This document shows, piece by piece, positions 1-5,683 of a stretch of 5,999 nt of DNA. Below the pieces are notes generated by a model. It was not told the origin of the DNA and made no database searches. It was given only the letters and a program-made list of their open reading frames with translations. The position numbers and the translations under genes were made by a program. Each line of letters opens with the position of its first letter. Positions within the stretch are counted from its first letter, which is position 1. The DNA comes from Pseudomonadota bacterium (lineage in GTDB: Bacteria; Pseudomonadota; Alphaproteobacteria; Caulobacterales; Caulobacteraceae). The stretch is taken from positions 1-5,999 of the forward strand of contig JAEXKM010000328.1 in NCBI GenBank assembly GCA_023445705.1, written 5' to 3'.

Positions 1-650
1 CCCTGGTCCTGCCCAACTATACGACCAGCACGCCTGGCCCGGCCTATTCCAACAGCCAACTCGCCTTCGTCGGCCTGGTGTCGCTGGTGCTCTACGGCAC
101 GTTCGTCCTGGTGCAGACGGTTCGCCATCGGGACTACTTCCTGCCGACGGGATCGGCCGCCCATGACGAGGACGCCCACGCCGCCCCGCCGACGGCCACC
201 GCGGCCTGGGTCAGCCTGGGACTGCTGCTGGTGGCGTTGATCGCCGTCGTGCTGCTGGCCAAGGCGCTGGCGCCGACGATCGAAGCGGCGGTGGCCGGGG
301 CGGGGGCGCCCAAGGCTGTGGTCGGGGTGATCATCGCGGCCCTGGTGCTGCTTCCCGAAAGCCTGGCGGCGGTGCGGGCGGCGCGGGCCGACCGGTTGCA
401 GACCAGCCTCAACCTGGCGCTCGGCTCGGCCCTGGCCTCCATCGGACTGACGATCCCCGTGGTCGCGGTGGTGTCGCTGTTCATGGGGTGGCCGCTGTCG
501 CTCGGCCTCGACGCCAAGGGCATGGTGCTGCTGATGCTGACCCTGCTGGTGACGACGCTGTCCCTGGCCACGGGGCGGACGACGGTGCTGCAGGGCGTGG
601 TGCACCTGGTGCTGTTCGCGGTCTACCTGTTCACGACAATCGTGCCTTGA
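1..650 (+). CDS. chaA: Calcium/cation:proton antiporter, ChaA/CaCA family (5' part missing)
   Basis: The reading frame is already open at the left edge (first full codon at base 3) and ends at TGA 648-650, giving about 215 visible residues. ChaA-type proteins are roughly 360 residues, so the N-terminal domain lies outside the window. The visible part opens with LVLPNYTTSTPGPAYS, which matches the linker region of ChaA-like antiporters. A charged, histidine-containing loop and a second Na/Ca-exchanger domain follow. The key motif is the second alpha repeat: LLPES (visible residues 116-120, with the acidic Glu at 119 expected to bind the ion) followed by SLNLALGSALASIGLTIP at 135-152. About five or six hydrophobic segments are visible. 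The family exchanges cytoplasmic Ca2+, Na+ or K+ for protons across the inner membrane. The substrate cannot be decided from sequence. The GTG at 78 is internal and not the true start. The family call is firm; the symbol is by similarity. Confidence 0.88.
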   Translation, partial: LVLPNYTTSTPGPAYSNSQLAFVGLVSLVLYGTFVLVQTVRHRDYFLPTGSAAHDEDAHAAPPTATAAWVSLGLLLVALIAVVLLAKALAPTIEAAVAGAGAPKAVVGVIIAALVLLPESLAAVRAARADRLQTSLNLALGSALASIGLTIPVVAVVSLFMGWPLSLGLDAKGMVLLMLTLLVTTLSLATGRTTVLQGVVHLVLFAVYLFTTIVP

Positions 651-652
651 TC

Positions 653-703
653 CTTCGGGGCTGAGGCGCGTTTGGTCCCGAAGACGAGGCCGGCCCGGCC
701 GGC
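653..703. other. Intergenic inverted repeats between antiporter and channel genes
   Basis: This 76-bp gap holds two inverted repeats. The first pairs CTTCGGG (653-659) with CCCGAAG (677-683), and in RNA the stem could extend inward using G-U pairs. The second is the GC-only near-palindrome GCCGGCC-C-GGCCGGC (689-703). Neither is followed by a T-run, so this is not a classical intrinsic terminator. It may slow or end transcription after the antiporter gene, or simply lie within a shared transcript. Function is unproven. Confidence 0.35.
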
Positions 704-726
704 GCAGCTTCGAGACAAATCGCGAC

Positions 727-1803
727 ATGATGGACTGGATGAAGGCGCTGGCTCCCGCCTGGCTGCCCACATGGGTGTTGAGCGTGGGCATATTGGTCGT
801 CGGCGCGCTGCTGGCGCTGGCGGCGCACAAGGCGCTGGTGCTGACCGTGCGCAGGGTGATGGCGCGGCGTGACGGCTTCTGGCGAGAACTGGTCGCCAGG
901 ACCCGCCAGCCGACCCGGTTCGCGTTCCTGATCATCGGCCTTGGAATGGCCGCGCCGCTGACCGACCTGACGGCGGGACAACTGGGCGTCCTGGCCCGCG
1001 TCCTGCTGATCGGCTTCATCGTGCTGTGCGGCTGGACCGCCCTGACCGCGCTGGACATCGCGACCCTGCTCTACATGCGGCAGTTCAAGGTCGACGTCGA
1101 AGACAACCTGCTGGCGCGCAAGCACCTGACCCAGACCCGCATCCTGCGGCGCACGGCCTCGGTGCTGATCGTGATGCTGACTGTGGCCTTCGCCCTGATG
1201 ACCTTCAGCGAGGTGCGGCAGTACGGGGTGAGCCTGCTGGCCTCGGCGGGGGCGGCGGGCATCATCGCCGGCCTGGCTCTGCAGCCGTTCCTGACCAACC
1301 TGATCGCCGGCATCCAGATCGCCACCACCCAGCCGATCCGGCTGGACGACGCCGTCATCGTCGAGGGCGAGTGGGGGCGGGTGGAGGAGATCAGCTCGAC
1401 CTATGTGGTCGTGAAGCTGTGGGACTGGCGGCGGATGGTGCTGCCGCTGACCTATTTCATCCAGCAACCGTTCCAGAACTGGACGCGGGAGAGCGCCTCC
1501 CTGATCGGCACGGCGATGGTCTATGTGGACTATTCGGCCCCGATCGAGGTGCTGAGGAAGAAGCTCGAGGAGATCGCCGCCGCCTCTCCGCTGTGGGACC
1601 GGAACGTCGTGAACCTGGCGGTGACCGACCTGACCGAACGGACCATGCAGGTCCGCTGCCTGACCAGTGCGCGCAACGCCGGCGAGGCCTTCGATCTGCG
1701 CTGCGAGGTGCGCGAGAAGATGGTCGCCTTCCTGCAGAACGAACTACCGCATGCGCTGCCGCGGGAGCGGTTCGACCTGAGGCCGGCCGAGGCGCAGGCC
1801 TGA
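727..1803 (+). CDS. MscS-family mechanosensitive ion channel protein
   Basis: The 358-residue product is a predicted inner-membrane channel of the small-conductance mechanosensitive (MscS) family, which releases solutes when membrane tension rises. Hydrophobic segments lie at about residues 16-39, 64-79, 86-110 and 145-161. They are followed by the pore-lining helix at about 166-198, rich in Gly and Ala, with IIAGLALQPFLTNLIAGIQI at 179-198; the GLALQ...NL.AG core is the family signature. The cytoplasmic beta domain follows (about 200-270: P-R-D at the start, GRVEEI, KLWDWRRMVLP, then PFQNWTRE). The mixed alpha/beta C-terminal domain extends to the end. The long N-terminal membrane part and the WDWR stretch at 232-235 place it in a subgroup distinct from E. 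coli MscS. The start is ATG 727, with a second ATG at 730; no convincing Shine-Dalgarno is visible. It lies 76 bp behind the antiporter gene on the same strand. Confidence 0.9.
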   Translation: MMDWMKALAPAWLPTWVLSVGILVVGALLALAAHKALVLTVRRVMARRDGFWRELVARTRQPTRFAFLIIGLGMAAPLTDLTAGQLGVLARVLLIGFIVLCGWTALTALDIATLLYMRQFKVDVEDNLLARKHLTQTRILRRTASVLIVMLTVAFALMTFSEVRQYGVSLLASAGAAGIIAGLALQPFLTNLIAGIQIATTQPIRLDDAVIVEGEWGRVEEISSTYVVVKLWDWRRMVLPLTYFIQQPFQNWTRESASLIGTAMVYVDYSAPIEVLRKKLEEIAAASPLWDRNVVNLAVTDLTERTMQVRCLTSARNAGEAFDLRCEVREKMVAFLQNELPHALPRERFDLRPAEAQA

Positions 1804-1830
1804 TCGAAGGGAGCGCAGCAACGTTCGATC
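1802..1830 (+). terminator. Weak hairpin at end of the channel gene
   Basis: GATCGAA (1802-1808, overlapping the stop codon) is perfectly repeated in reverse as TTCGATC (1824-1830), with a 15-base loop. A short CTTTTC follows about 12 bases later. The stem is only 7 bp and the T-run is poor, so termination here is possible but weakly supported. The stronger structure is the repeat element just downstream. Confidence 0.25.
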
Positions 1831-1850
1831 TGCTGGTCCCACTTTTCAGA

Positions 1851-1958
1851 TCGTCATCCCCGGCCGCGTGAGCGTGCCGGGGATCCATACGCATCAAGGT
1901 TTGCCGGTGATCTTCGGCGTCTATGGATGGCCGGGAGCTGGCGGCCCGGCCATGACGA
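1851..1958. repeat. REP-like palindromic element (two hairpins head to head)
   Basis: Two imperfect units face each other. Unit 1 (1851-1892) begins TCGTCAT and contains a 9-bp perfect stem, ATCCCCGGC (1856-1864) with GCCGGGGAT (1876-1884). Unit 2 (1917-1958) ends ATGACGA and contains another 9-bp perfect stem, ATGGCCGGG (1927-1935) with CCCGGCCAT (1945-1953). The units are inverted copies of each other: TCGTCAT (1851-1857) pairs with ATGACGA (1952-1958), and ATCCATA (1883-1889) with TATGGAT (1922-1928). The loops and part of the stem differ, as expected of a degenerate repeat family. The element sits between two convergent genes, the usual place for REP/BIME-type elements, where it may stop transcription or protect mRNA ends. 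That it is repeated elsewhere in the genome is an inference. Confidence 0.6.
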
Positions 1959-1982
1959 ATTGGGATGGGAAACCAGCGTGAT

Positions 1983-1994
1983 CGCCCCGGGGCG
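1983..1994. other. 12-bp GC palindrome abutting the pgeF stop codon
   Basis: CGCCCCGGGGCG is a perfect palindrome lying immediately after the pgeF stop codon (minus strand, TAA at 1997-1995). As RNA it could form only a 4-bp stem with a 4-base loop, and no T-run follows on the minus strand. It may help the neighbouring repeat element end the operon, or be a chance GC-rich palindrome. Confidence 0.25.
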
Positions 1995-2768
1995 TTAGGC
2001 GAGGGAGATGGCCGAGAGCAGGCGGCCGAAGTCCGGTTCGCCGCGTTTGAAGGCGCGGCGGTTGGAGAAGAAGTGATCCTCCTCGGCGCAGGTGTCCCGG
2101 CCGATCCACTCGCAGGTTTCGACGCCGGCCCGCTGCAGGCGGTGCAGGACGAAGGCGGGGAGGTCGAAGTGCGGCTGGGCCGCGCCCGGCGGCTGGCGGA
2201 AGAAGCGGTCGTTCTGCGCCTCGTCGGCGACGAAGCGCTCGCGGAACTCTGCGCCCACCTCGTAGGACGCCGGGCCGATGCAGGGACCGACGACGGCGAC
2301 GATGTCGGCCGGCCGCGCGCCGAGCTTGCTCATCTGGGCGATGGTCGCTTCGGCGATCCCTCCAAGCGCGCCTTTCCAGCCGGCGTGGGCCGAGGCGACG
2401 ACGCCGGCCCTGACATCGGCGAACAGGATCGGGGCGCAGTCTGCGGCGAGGGCTCCGCAGGCCAGGCCGCGGCGGCTGGTGACAACGCCGTCGGCTTCAG
2501 GGCGGACGCCGTACCAGGGCTCTTCGGCCTCGACGGCGATAGCCGAGTGGACCTGGTAGCAGGTGTTGAGCGCGCTCTCGGGCACACCGAACCAGGCCGC
2601 CGCCCGGCGGCGATTTTCGATCACGTCCTCGGGTCGGTCGGCTGAGCCCTGGCCGACATTGAGACTGGCGTAGATGCCGGTGGATATCCCGCCCTGGCGG
2701 GTGAAGAAGGCGTGGCGCACGCCCGGCAGGTCGAGGAGCGGGGAAGTCAGAACAGGAAGATCGGTCAC
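1995..2768 (-). CDS. pgeF: Peptidoglycan editing factor PgeF (YfiH/DUF152, 'polyphenol oxidase' family)
   Basis: The 257-residue protein is full length for the family (about 240-270). E. coli PgeF removes wrongly incorporated amino acids from peptidoglycan precursors; older annotations call the family laccase or polyphenol oxidase, and related proteins act on purine nucleosides. The metal/active-site triad is visible: His74 in CYQVHS, Cys111 in AADCAPILFAD, and His128 in SAHAGWKG. Other family signatures are FFTRQGGISTGIYASLNVG near the N terminus, GPCIGPASYEVG (161-172) and DTCAEEDHFFSNRR (225-238). The usual Thr before Ala-Asp-Cys is Ala109 here. It starts with GTG, overlapping the upstream methyltransferase stop by 4 bp (GTGA), which suggests translational coupling; no strong ribosome-binding site of its own is visible. 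It is the last gene of the lgt operon. Predicted cytoplasmic, with no signal peptide. Confidence 0.93.
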   Translation of the reverse strand: MTDLPVLTSPLLDLPGVRHAFFTRQGGISTGIYASLNVGQGSADRPEDVIENRRRAAAWFGVPESALNTCYQVHSAIAVEAEEPWYGVRPEADGVVTSRRGLACGALAADCAPILFADVRAGVVASAHAGWKGALGGIAEATIAQMSKLGARPADIVAVVGPCIGPASYEVGAEFRERFVADEAQNDRFFRQPPGAAQPHFDLPAFVLHRLQRAGVETCEWIGRDTCAEEDHFFSNRRAFKRGEPDFGRLLSAISLA

Positions 2769-3841
2769 TCGAAAGTCTCGAAGGCGGGCGGAACGAAGCC
2801 GTCGGAATGGATGCAGGCGACCTTGAAGAGATCGCCCATTTCGTCGGGCGAAACCAGCCGTTCAAGCTGGCGCTCGATGGTGTCGCCGAGGTCGGGGCGG
2901 GCGCTGGCCAGGGCTTCGGCGCGGGCGCCGATTCCCAGGCGCACCAGGAACTCGCCCTGGGTCAGGATCTGCGGAGTCTGAGCGCCCTCGGCGCTGGCGG
3001 CGGCGTGGACGGCGGGGAAGTCGGCGTGAACGGTGAGGTCGGCCTCGCCGGGATTGGCCAGGGGGCCTTCCTTCACGTGCCGGCGAAGGGCCTGCAGGGT
3101 GTCGCCGAAGCCGGGCGCGGCGCGGCCGTAGTCGATCAGCAGGGCCGCGCCGCCGTCGACAACGATCCGGCGGCCGAGTTCGGCGCCCAGAGCGGCCTGG
3201 GCGGGCGACTGCTCGAGCACTGCGCCCAGCATGTCGCCGCCCAGGCGCAGACCGGGCGGCGTCGCTCCCGCCGGAATGGCGGTGAGGACGAAGGCGAGGG
3301 CGCCGGAATCATCGACGCCGACCAGGCGTTCGGCCCATCCGCGGGGGGTGTGGACGAACTGCCGCACGGGCAGGCAGTCGAGCAACTCGTTGGCGACGAG
3401 AATCAGCGGCGCCCCATCTGGCACCTCGGCGAGCGAGGCCGTCCAGGCGAGGTGATCGCCGAGGATCTGGCGCTGGCGGTCGCGCAGCGGCTGGGATGTC
3501 TCGACGAGCCAGACGTCGGCGGCGGCGGTGAATTCCGGCGACAGGCGGGCGGCGCGCAGCAGGTCGCTCATCAGCGTGCCGTCGCCGGGGCCCATCTCGA
3601 CCAGGCGGAACGGGGAGGGCTGGCCCATGCGGACCCAGGTCTCCACGGCCCAGAGGCCGATCAGCTCGCCGAACATCTGGCTGACCAGGGGCGCGGTGAT
3701 GAAGTCGCCGCCTTCGCCCAGGGCCGGGCGCGTGGCGTAGTAGCCGAAGTCCGGATCGTGCAGGCAGGCGGTCATGTACTGCGCGACGTTCATCGGCCCG
3801 CTGGCCCGGATCTGGGCCGTCAGGCGCTCGCGCAGGCTCAC
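2765..3841 (-). CDS. MidA/NDUFAF7-like class I SAM-dependent methyltransferase (COG1565)
   Basis: The 358-residue protein carries the features of the MidA/NDUFAF7 family. The N-terminal block has MNVAQYMTACLHDPDFGYY (17-35), then GDFITAPLVSQMFGELIG (45-62). The SAM-binding glycine loop is VEMGPGDGTLM (81-91). VANELLDCLPVRQFV (149-163), LLIDYG (234-239) and the DTLQALRRH / ADLTVHADF region (247-275) follow. In mitochondria NDUFAF7 dimethylates an arginine of the NDUFS2 subunit of complex I and is needed for its assembly. A matching role on bacterial NuoD is an inference from homology. The gene starts with GTG, overlapping the lgt stop by 4 bp (GTGA), and ends in another 4-bp overlap with pgeF, so its translation is probably coupled on both sides. 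Only a weak GAGAG precedes the start. Predicted cytoplasmic. Confidence 0.9.
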   Translation of the reverse strand: MSLRERLTAQIRASGPMNVAQYMTACLHDPDFGYYATRPALGEGGDFITAPLVSQMFGELIGLWAVETWVRMGQPSPFRLVEMGPGDGTLMSDLLRAARLSPEFTAAADVWLVETSQPLRDRQRQILGDHLAWTASLAEVPDGAPLILVANELLDCLPVRQFVHTPRGWAERLVGVDDSGALAFVLTAIPAGATPPGLRLGGDMLGAVLEQSPAQAALGAELGRRIVVDGGAALLIDYGRAAPGFGDTLQALRRHVKEGPLANPGEADLTVHADFPAVHAAASAEGAQTPQILTQGEFLVRLGIGARAEALASARPDLGDTIERQLERLVSPDEMGDLFKVACIHSDGFVPPAFETFE

Positions 3842-4689
3842 GGGCTCTCGGTCTTGGCTTGCGGCGGCAGGGCGGCTTCGGTCGCGAGGGGCTCACGCAT
3901 GCCACGCCAGATGAGGAAGAGGCCGAGCAGGAACATCGGGGCGCTCAGCATCATCCCCATCGTCAGGCCGAAGGGGAAATGCTGGAGGTAGCGGTCCGGC
4001 TCGCGGAAGTTTTCCACGAAGGTGCGGAACACCGAGTAGCCGAGGAAGAACATGCCGGCGACGACGCCGCGGCGCTTCAGGAGGCCGGCGTGATGGGTCG
4101 CCCACCGCAGGATGAGGAAGAGCACGATCCCTTCGAGCGCGGCCTCGTAGAGCTGGCTGGGATGGCGCGGCGTTACGCCGTCCGCGGCCGGGAAGATCAC
4201 CGCCCAGGGGACGTTGCTCGGCCGGCCCCAGAGCTCGCCGTTGATGAAGTTGGCGATGCGGCCGAAGAAGAGGCCGATGGGCACGCAGGCGGCGACGGCG
4301 TCGCCCAGGCGGAAGACGTCGATCTTGTTGACGTAAGAGAAGCCCAGGATGGCGATCAGCACCCCCAGCGCGCCGCCGTGGAAGCTCATGCCGCCGTTCC
4401 AGACCTTCACGATCTCCAGCGGGTCGGTGACGACGATCGAGGGGGTGTAGAAGAAGACGTGGCCCAGGCGGCCGCCGACGATGACGCCAAGAGTGATCCA
4501 GAGGATCAGGTCGTCGACCTGCGCGGTGGTGGCCGGAGCCCCGCGAGGCCCCCAGAGGGATTCGTTCTTCACGAGTCCCGCGACATAGCGCCACCCCAGC
4601 AGGATGCCCGCCACATAGGCCAGCGCGTACCAGCGAATTGCGAAAGGCCCGATCTGTACGAGGACTGGATCGAAATCGGGGAAGGGCAA
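3838..4689 (-). CDS. lgt: Phosphatidylglycerol--prolipoprotein diacylglyceryl transferase
   Basis: Lgt is an inner-membrane enzyme that moves a diacylglyceryl group from phosphatidylglycerol to the lipobox cysteine of prolipoproteins, the first step of lipoprotein maturation. The 283 residues fit the family. The N terminus has IRWYALAYVAGILLGW (18-33). GGRLGHVFFY lies at 72-81, and MSFHGG at 101-106 holds the conserved His104. The Lgt signature GRIANFINGELWGR (143-156) carries Arg144 and Asn147. HPSQLYEA (176-183) and FRTFVENFREPD (221-232) complete the set. About seven hydrophobic segments are present. The start is TTG at 4689-4687: the frame has no ATG or GTG before an upstream stop, and AGGGAGA (plus-strand 4698-4704) sits 8 bases before it as a good ribosome-binding site. 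It is the first gene of a three-gene operon, divergent from the UbiK-like gene. Confidence 0.96.
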   Translation of the reverse strand: MPFPDFDPVLVQIGPFAIRWYALAYVAGILLGWRYVAGLVKNESLWGPRGAPATTAQVDDLILWITLGVIVGGRLGHVFFYTPSIVVTDPLEIVKVWNGGMSFHGGALGVLIAILGFSYVNKIDVFRLGDAVAACVPIGLFFGRIANFINGELWGRPSNVPWAVIFPAADGVTPRHPSQLYEAALEGIVLFLILRWATHHAGLLKRRGVVAGMFFLGYSVFRTFVENFREPDRYLQHFPFGLTMGMMLSAPMFLLGLFLIWRGMREPLATEAALPPQAKTESP

Positions 4690-4697
4690 GGCTGGCG

Positions 4698-4704
4698 TCT
4701 CCCT
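4698..4704 (-). promoter_or_regulatory. Ribosome-binding site deciding the TTG start of lgt
   Basis: Read on the minus strand, AGGGAGA lies 8 bases upstream of the TTG at 4689. No ATG or GTG occurs in frame between an upstream in-frame TAA and this TTG, and the first internal Met is residue 101, inside the conserved core. The site therefore supports TTG as the true start. Confidence 0.7.
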
Positions 4705-4722
4705 AAGCTTGGAAATACGGGT

Positions 4723-4746
4723 TTAGACGAGAAGCCCTTCGCTTTC
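4723..4746 (+). promoter_or_regulatory. Possible promoter for the UbiK-like gene
   Basis: The 83-bp gap between the divergent lgt and UbiK-like genes must hold promoters for both. On the plus strand, TTAGAC (4723-4728) and GCTTTC (4741-4746), 12 bases apart, loosely resemble the housekeeping promoter pattern described for Caulobacter (TTGAC, 10-14 bases, GCTANA). Both halves have mismatches. I could not pick out a convincing lgt promoter on the other strand. Confidence 0.25.
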
Positions 4747-4772
4747 ATCCCCCGTGGGGCCATATAGGGGCT

Positions 4773-5018
4773 ATGCAGACCCAGAACCCTTTCCTGGACG
4801 AGTTCGCCAAGCTGACCAACGCGGCTATGGGCCTGGCCCAGACCGCCGGCGACGAGGCCAAGGCGGCGATGCGCGCCCAGGCTGACCGGATCGTGGCCGA
4901 GTTCGATCTCGTACGCCGCGACGAGCTCGACGCCTTGAAGGCGGAGATCGCCGCCCTGCGCGCCGAACTGGCGGCCTTGAAGCCTGCGGCGCCCAAACGG
5001 GCGGCGAAAAAGGACTAA
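4773..5018 (+). CDS. ubiK: Small BMFP-domain, UbiK-like ubiquinone biosynthesis accessory protein
   Basis: The 81-residue protein begins MQTQNPFLDEFAKLTNAAMG. It continues through an Ala-rich amphipathic helix, then the hallmark FDLVRRDELDALKAEIAALR (44-63), a leucine heptad coiled coil to about residue 70, and a Lys/Ala-rich tail. This layout is that of BMFP-domain (COG2960) proteins: an N-terminal amphipathic helix, a D-L-V-x-R-[ED]-E-[FL] block and a C-terminal trimeric coiled coil. UbiK of gammaproteobacteria is an accessory factor of the aerobic ubiquinone-synthesis complex and binds lipid. Assigning that role here is by family similarity. AGGGG at 4766-4770 lies only 2 bases from the ATG, closer than usual. 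It is divergent from lgt; the following YbjN gene is 141 bp away. Confidence 0.75.
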   Translation: MQTQNPFLDEFAKLTNAAMGLAQTAGDEAKAAMRAQADRIVAEFDLVRRDELDALKAEIAALRAELAALKPAAPKRAAKKD

Positions 5019-5039
5019 GGCCGTCAACACGCGAATGTG

Positions 5040-5068
5040 GCTCGCCCCTATGAAGAAGCCGGGTGAGC
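5040..5068 (+). other. Hairpin in the UbiK-YbjN intergenic gap
   Basis: GCTCGCCC (5040-5047) pairs with GGGTGAGC (5061-5068) in an 8-bp stem with one G-U pair and a 13-base loop, starting 22 bases after the UbiK-like stop codon. There is no T-run after it, so it is at best a weak or factor-dependent terminator, or a leader structure for the next gene. I see nothing else firm in the 141-bp gap. Confidence 0.3.
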
Positions 5069-5159
5069 GACAAGCGCGAAGCAGCTTACTTTCACTACTC
5101 GCAGGCGATTCGATGGCCCGCCCGGCCGCGACGCCCTTCGCGAAAGGACCGCCGGTCTA

Positions 5160-5663
5160 ATGGATACGCCCCTGCCCGAAGAAGACGTCATGGTCTCGCT
5201 CGACCCGCTCGACGTTGTCGAGCACGTGTTGACGGCCGAAAATCTCGAGTTCGATCGCACCGAGGACGGTGACCTCGCCTTTTCGCTCACCGGCGACTGG
5301 AAGGACTACGAACTGTGGTTCGCCTGGCGCCCGGAAGCCGACTGCCTGCAGCTCTGCCTCTCCATCGACCTGCAGGTCGCGGCGGAGCAGCGCGCGGCGG
5401 CGTTCGAGCTGATCGCCACCCTCAACCAGCGCGCCTGGCTGGGCCACTTCGAGGTGTGGGACGACGGTGAGATCGTGTTCCGCCACGCCATGGCCCTGAT
5501 GACCGGCGAGCGGCCGAGCCTTGCCCAGGCGGCGGCGATGATCGACGTGGCGATGGAGGCGGCCGACCGGTACTATCCGGCGTTCGACTTCCTCGTGCGC
5601 GGCGCCAAGTCGGCTTCCGACGCGGTCACCGCCTGCATGTTCGAGACCGTCGGCGAAGCCTGA
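5160..5663 (+). CDS. YbjN domain-containing protein of unknown function
   Basis: The 167-residue acidic, probably cytoplasmic protein matches the YbjN (type III secretion chaperone-like fold) family in its layout. An N-terminal segment, DPLDVVEHVLTAENLEFDR (15-33), is followed by a strand-rich region, DLAFSLTGDWKDYELWFAWRP (38-58, beta strands with Trp and Tyr). CLQLCLSID (62-70), a helix with ELIATLNQRAWLGHFEVW (83-100), and GEIVFRHAM (103-111) complete the core. A C-terminal helix carries AAAMIDVAMEAADRYYPAF (124-142). E. coli YbjN affects motility and stress responses, but no biochemical role is settled for the family. No signal peptide or membrane segment is seen. The start is ATG 5160, with AAAGGA at 5143-5148 lying 11 bases upstream, slightly far. 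The stop is only 20 bp before proC on the same strand, so co-transcription is likely. Confidence 0.82.
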   Translation: MDTPLPEEDVMVSLDPLDVVEHVLTAENLEFDRTEDGDLAFSLTGDWKDYELWFAWRPEADCLQLCLSIDLQVAAEQRAAAFELIATLNQRAWLGHFEVWDDGEIVFRHAMALMTGERPSLAQAAAMIDVAMEAADRYYPAFDFLVRGAKSASDAVTACMFETVGEA

Positions 5664-5671
5664 CGCGCTCT

Positions 5672-5677
5672 GAGGGA
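5672..5677 (+). promoter_or_regulatory. Ribosome-binding site of proC
   Basis: GAGGGA lies 6 bases upstream of the ATG at 5684, within the 20-bp gap after the YbjN gene. It fixes the proC start and shows that proC can be translated independently from the shared message. Confidence 0.65.
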
Positions 5678-5683
5678 CGACCG

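Noticed and set aside
631..1467. 278-residue minus-strand open frame opposite the MscS-like gene
   Set aside because: It is rich in Gln, His, Arg and Pro with no domain, and it covers the conserved MscS coding region; a shadow frame.
1965..2645. 226-residue plus-strand open frame opposite pgeF
   Set aside because: It is antisense to the catalytic core of pgeF, biased in composition and without family motifs.
2807..3991. 394-residue plus-strand open frame opposite the methyltransferase gene
   Set aside because: It is antisense to a gene with clear family motifs. Its translation is rich in Gly, Ala, Asp and Glu with no recognisable domain, as expected from a GC-rich codon shadow.
3859..4767. 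302-residue plus-strand open frame opposite lgt
   Set aside because: It lies antisense to the unmistakable Lgt sequence. The composition is biased (Glu, Asp, Ala, Gly) and no domain is visible.
5063..5272. 69-residue plus-strand open frame starting with GTG in the gap before the YbjN gene
   Set aside because: It runs 113 bp into the YbjN gene in another frame and turns Arg-rich there. There is no convincing ribosome-binding site or recognised motif, so a real small gene is unlikely.
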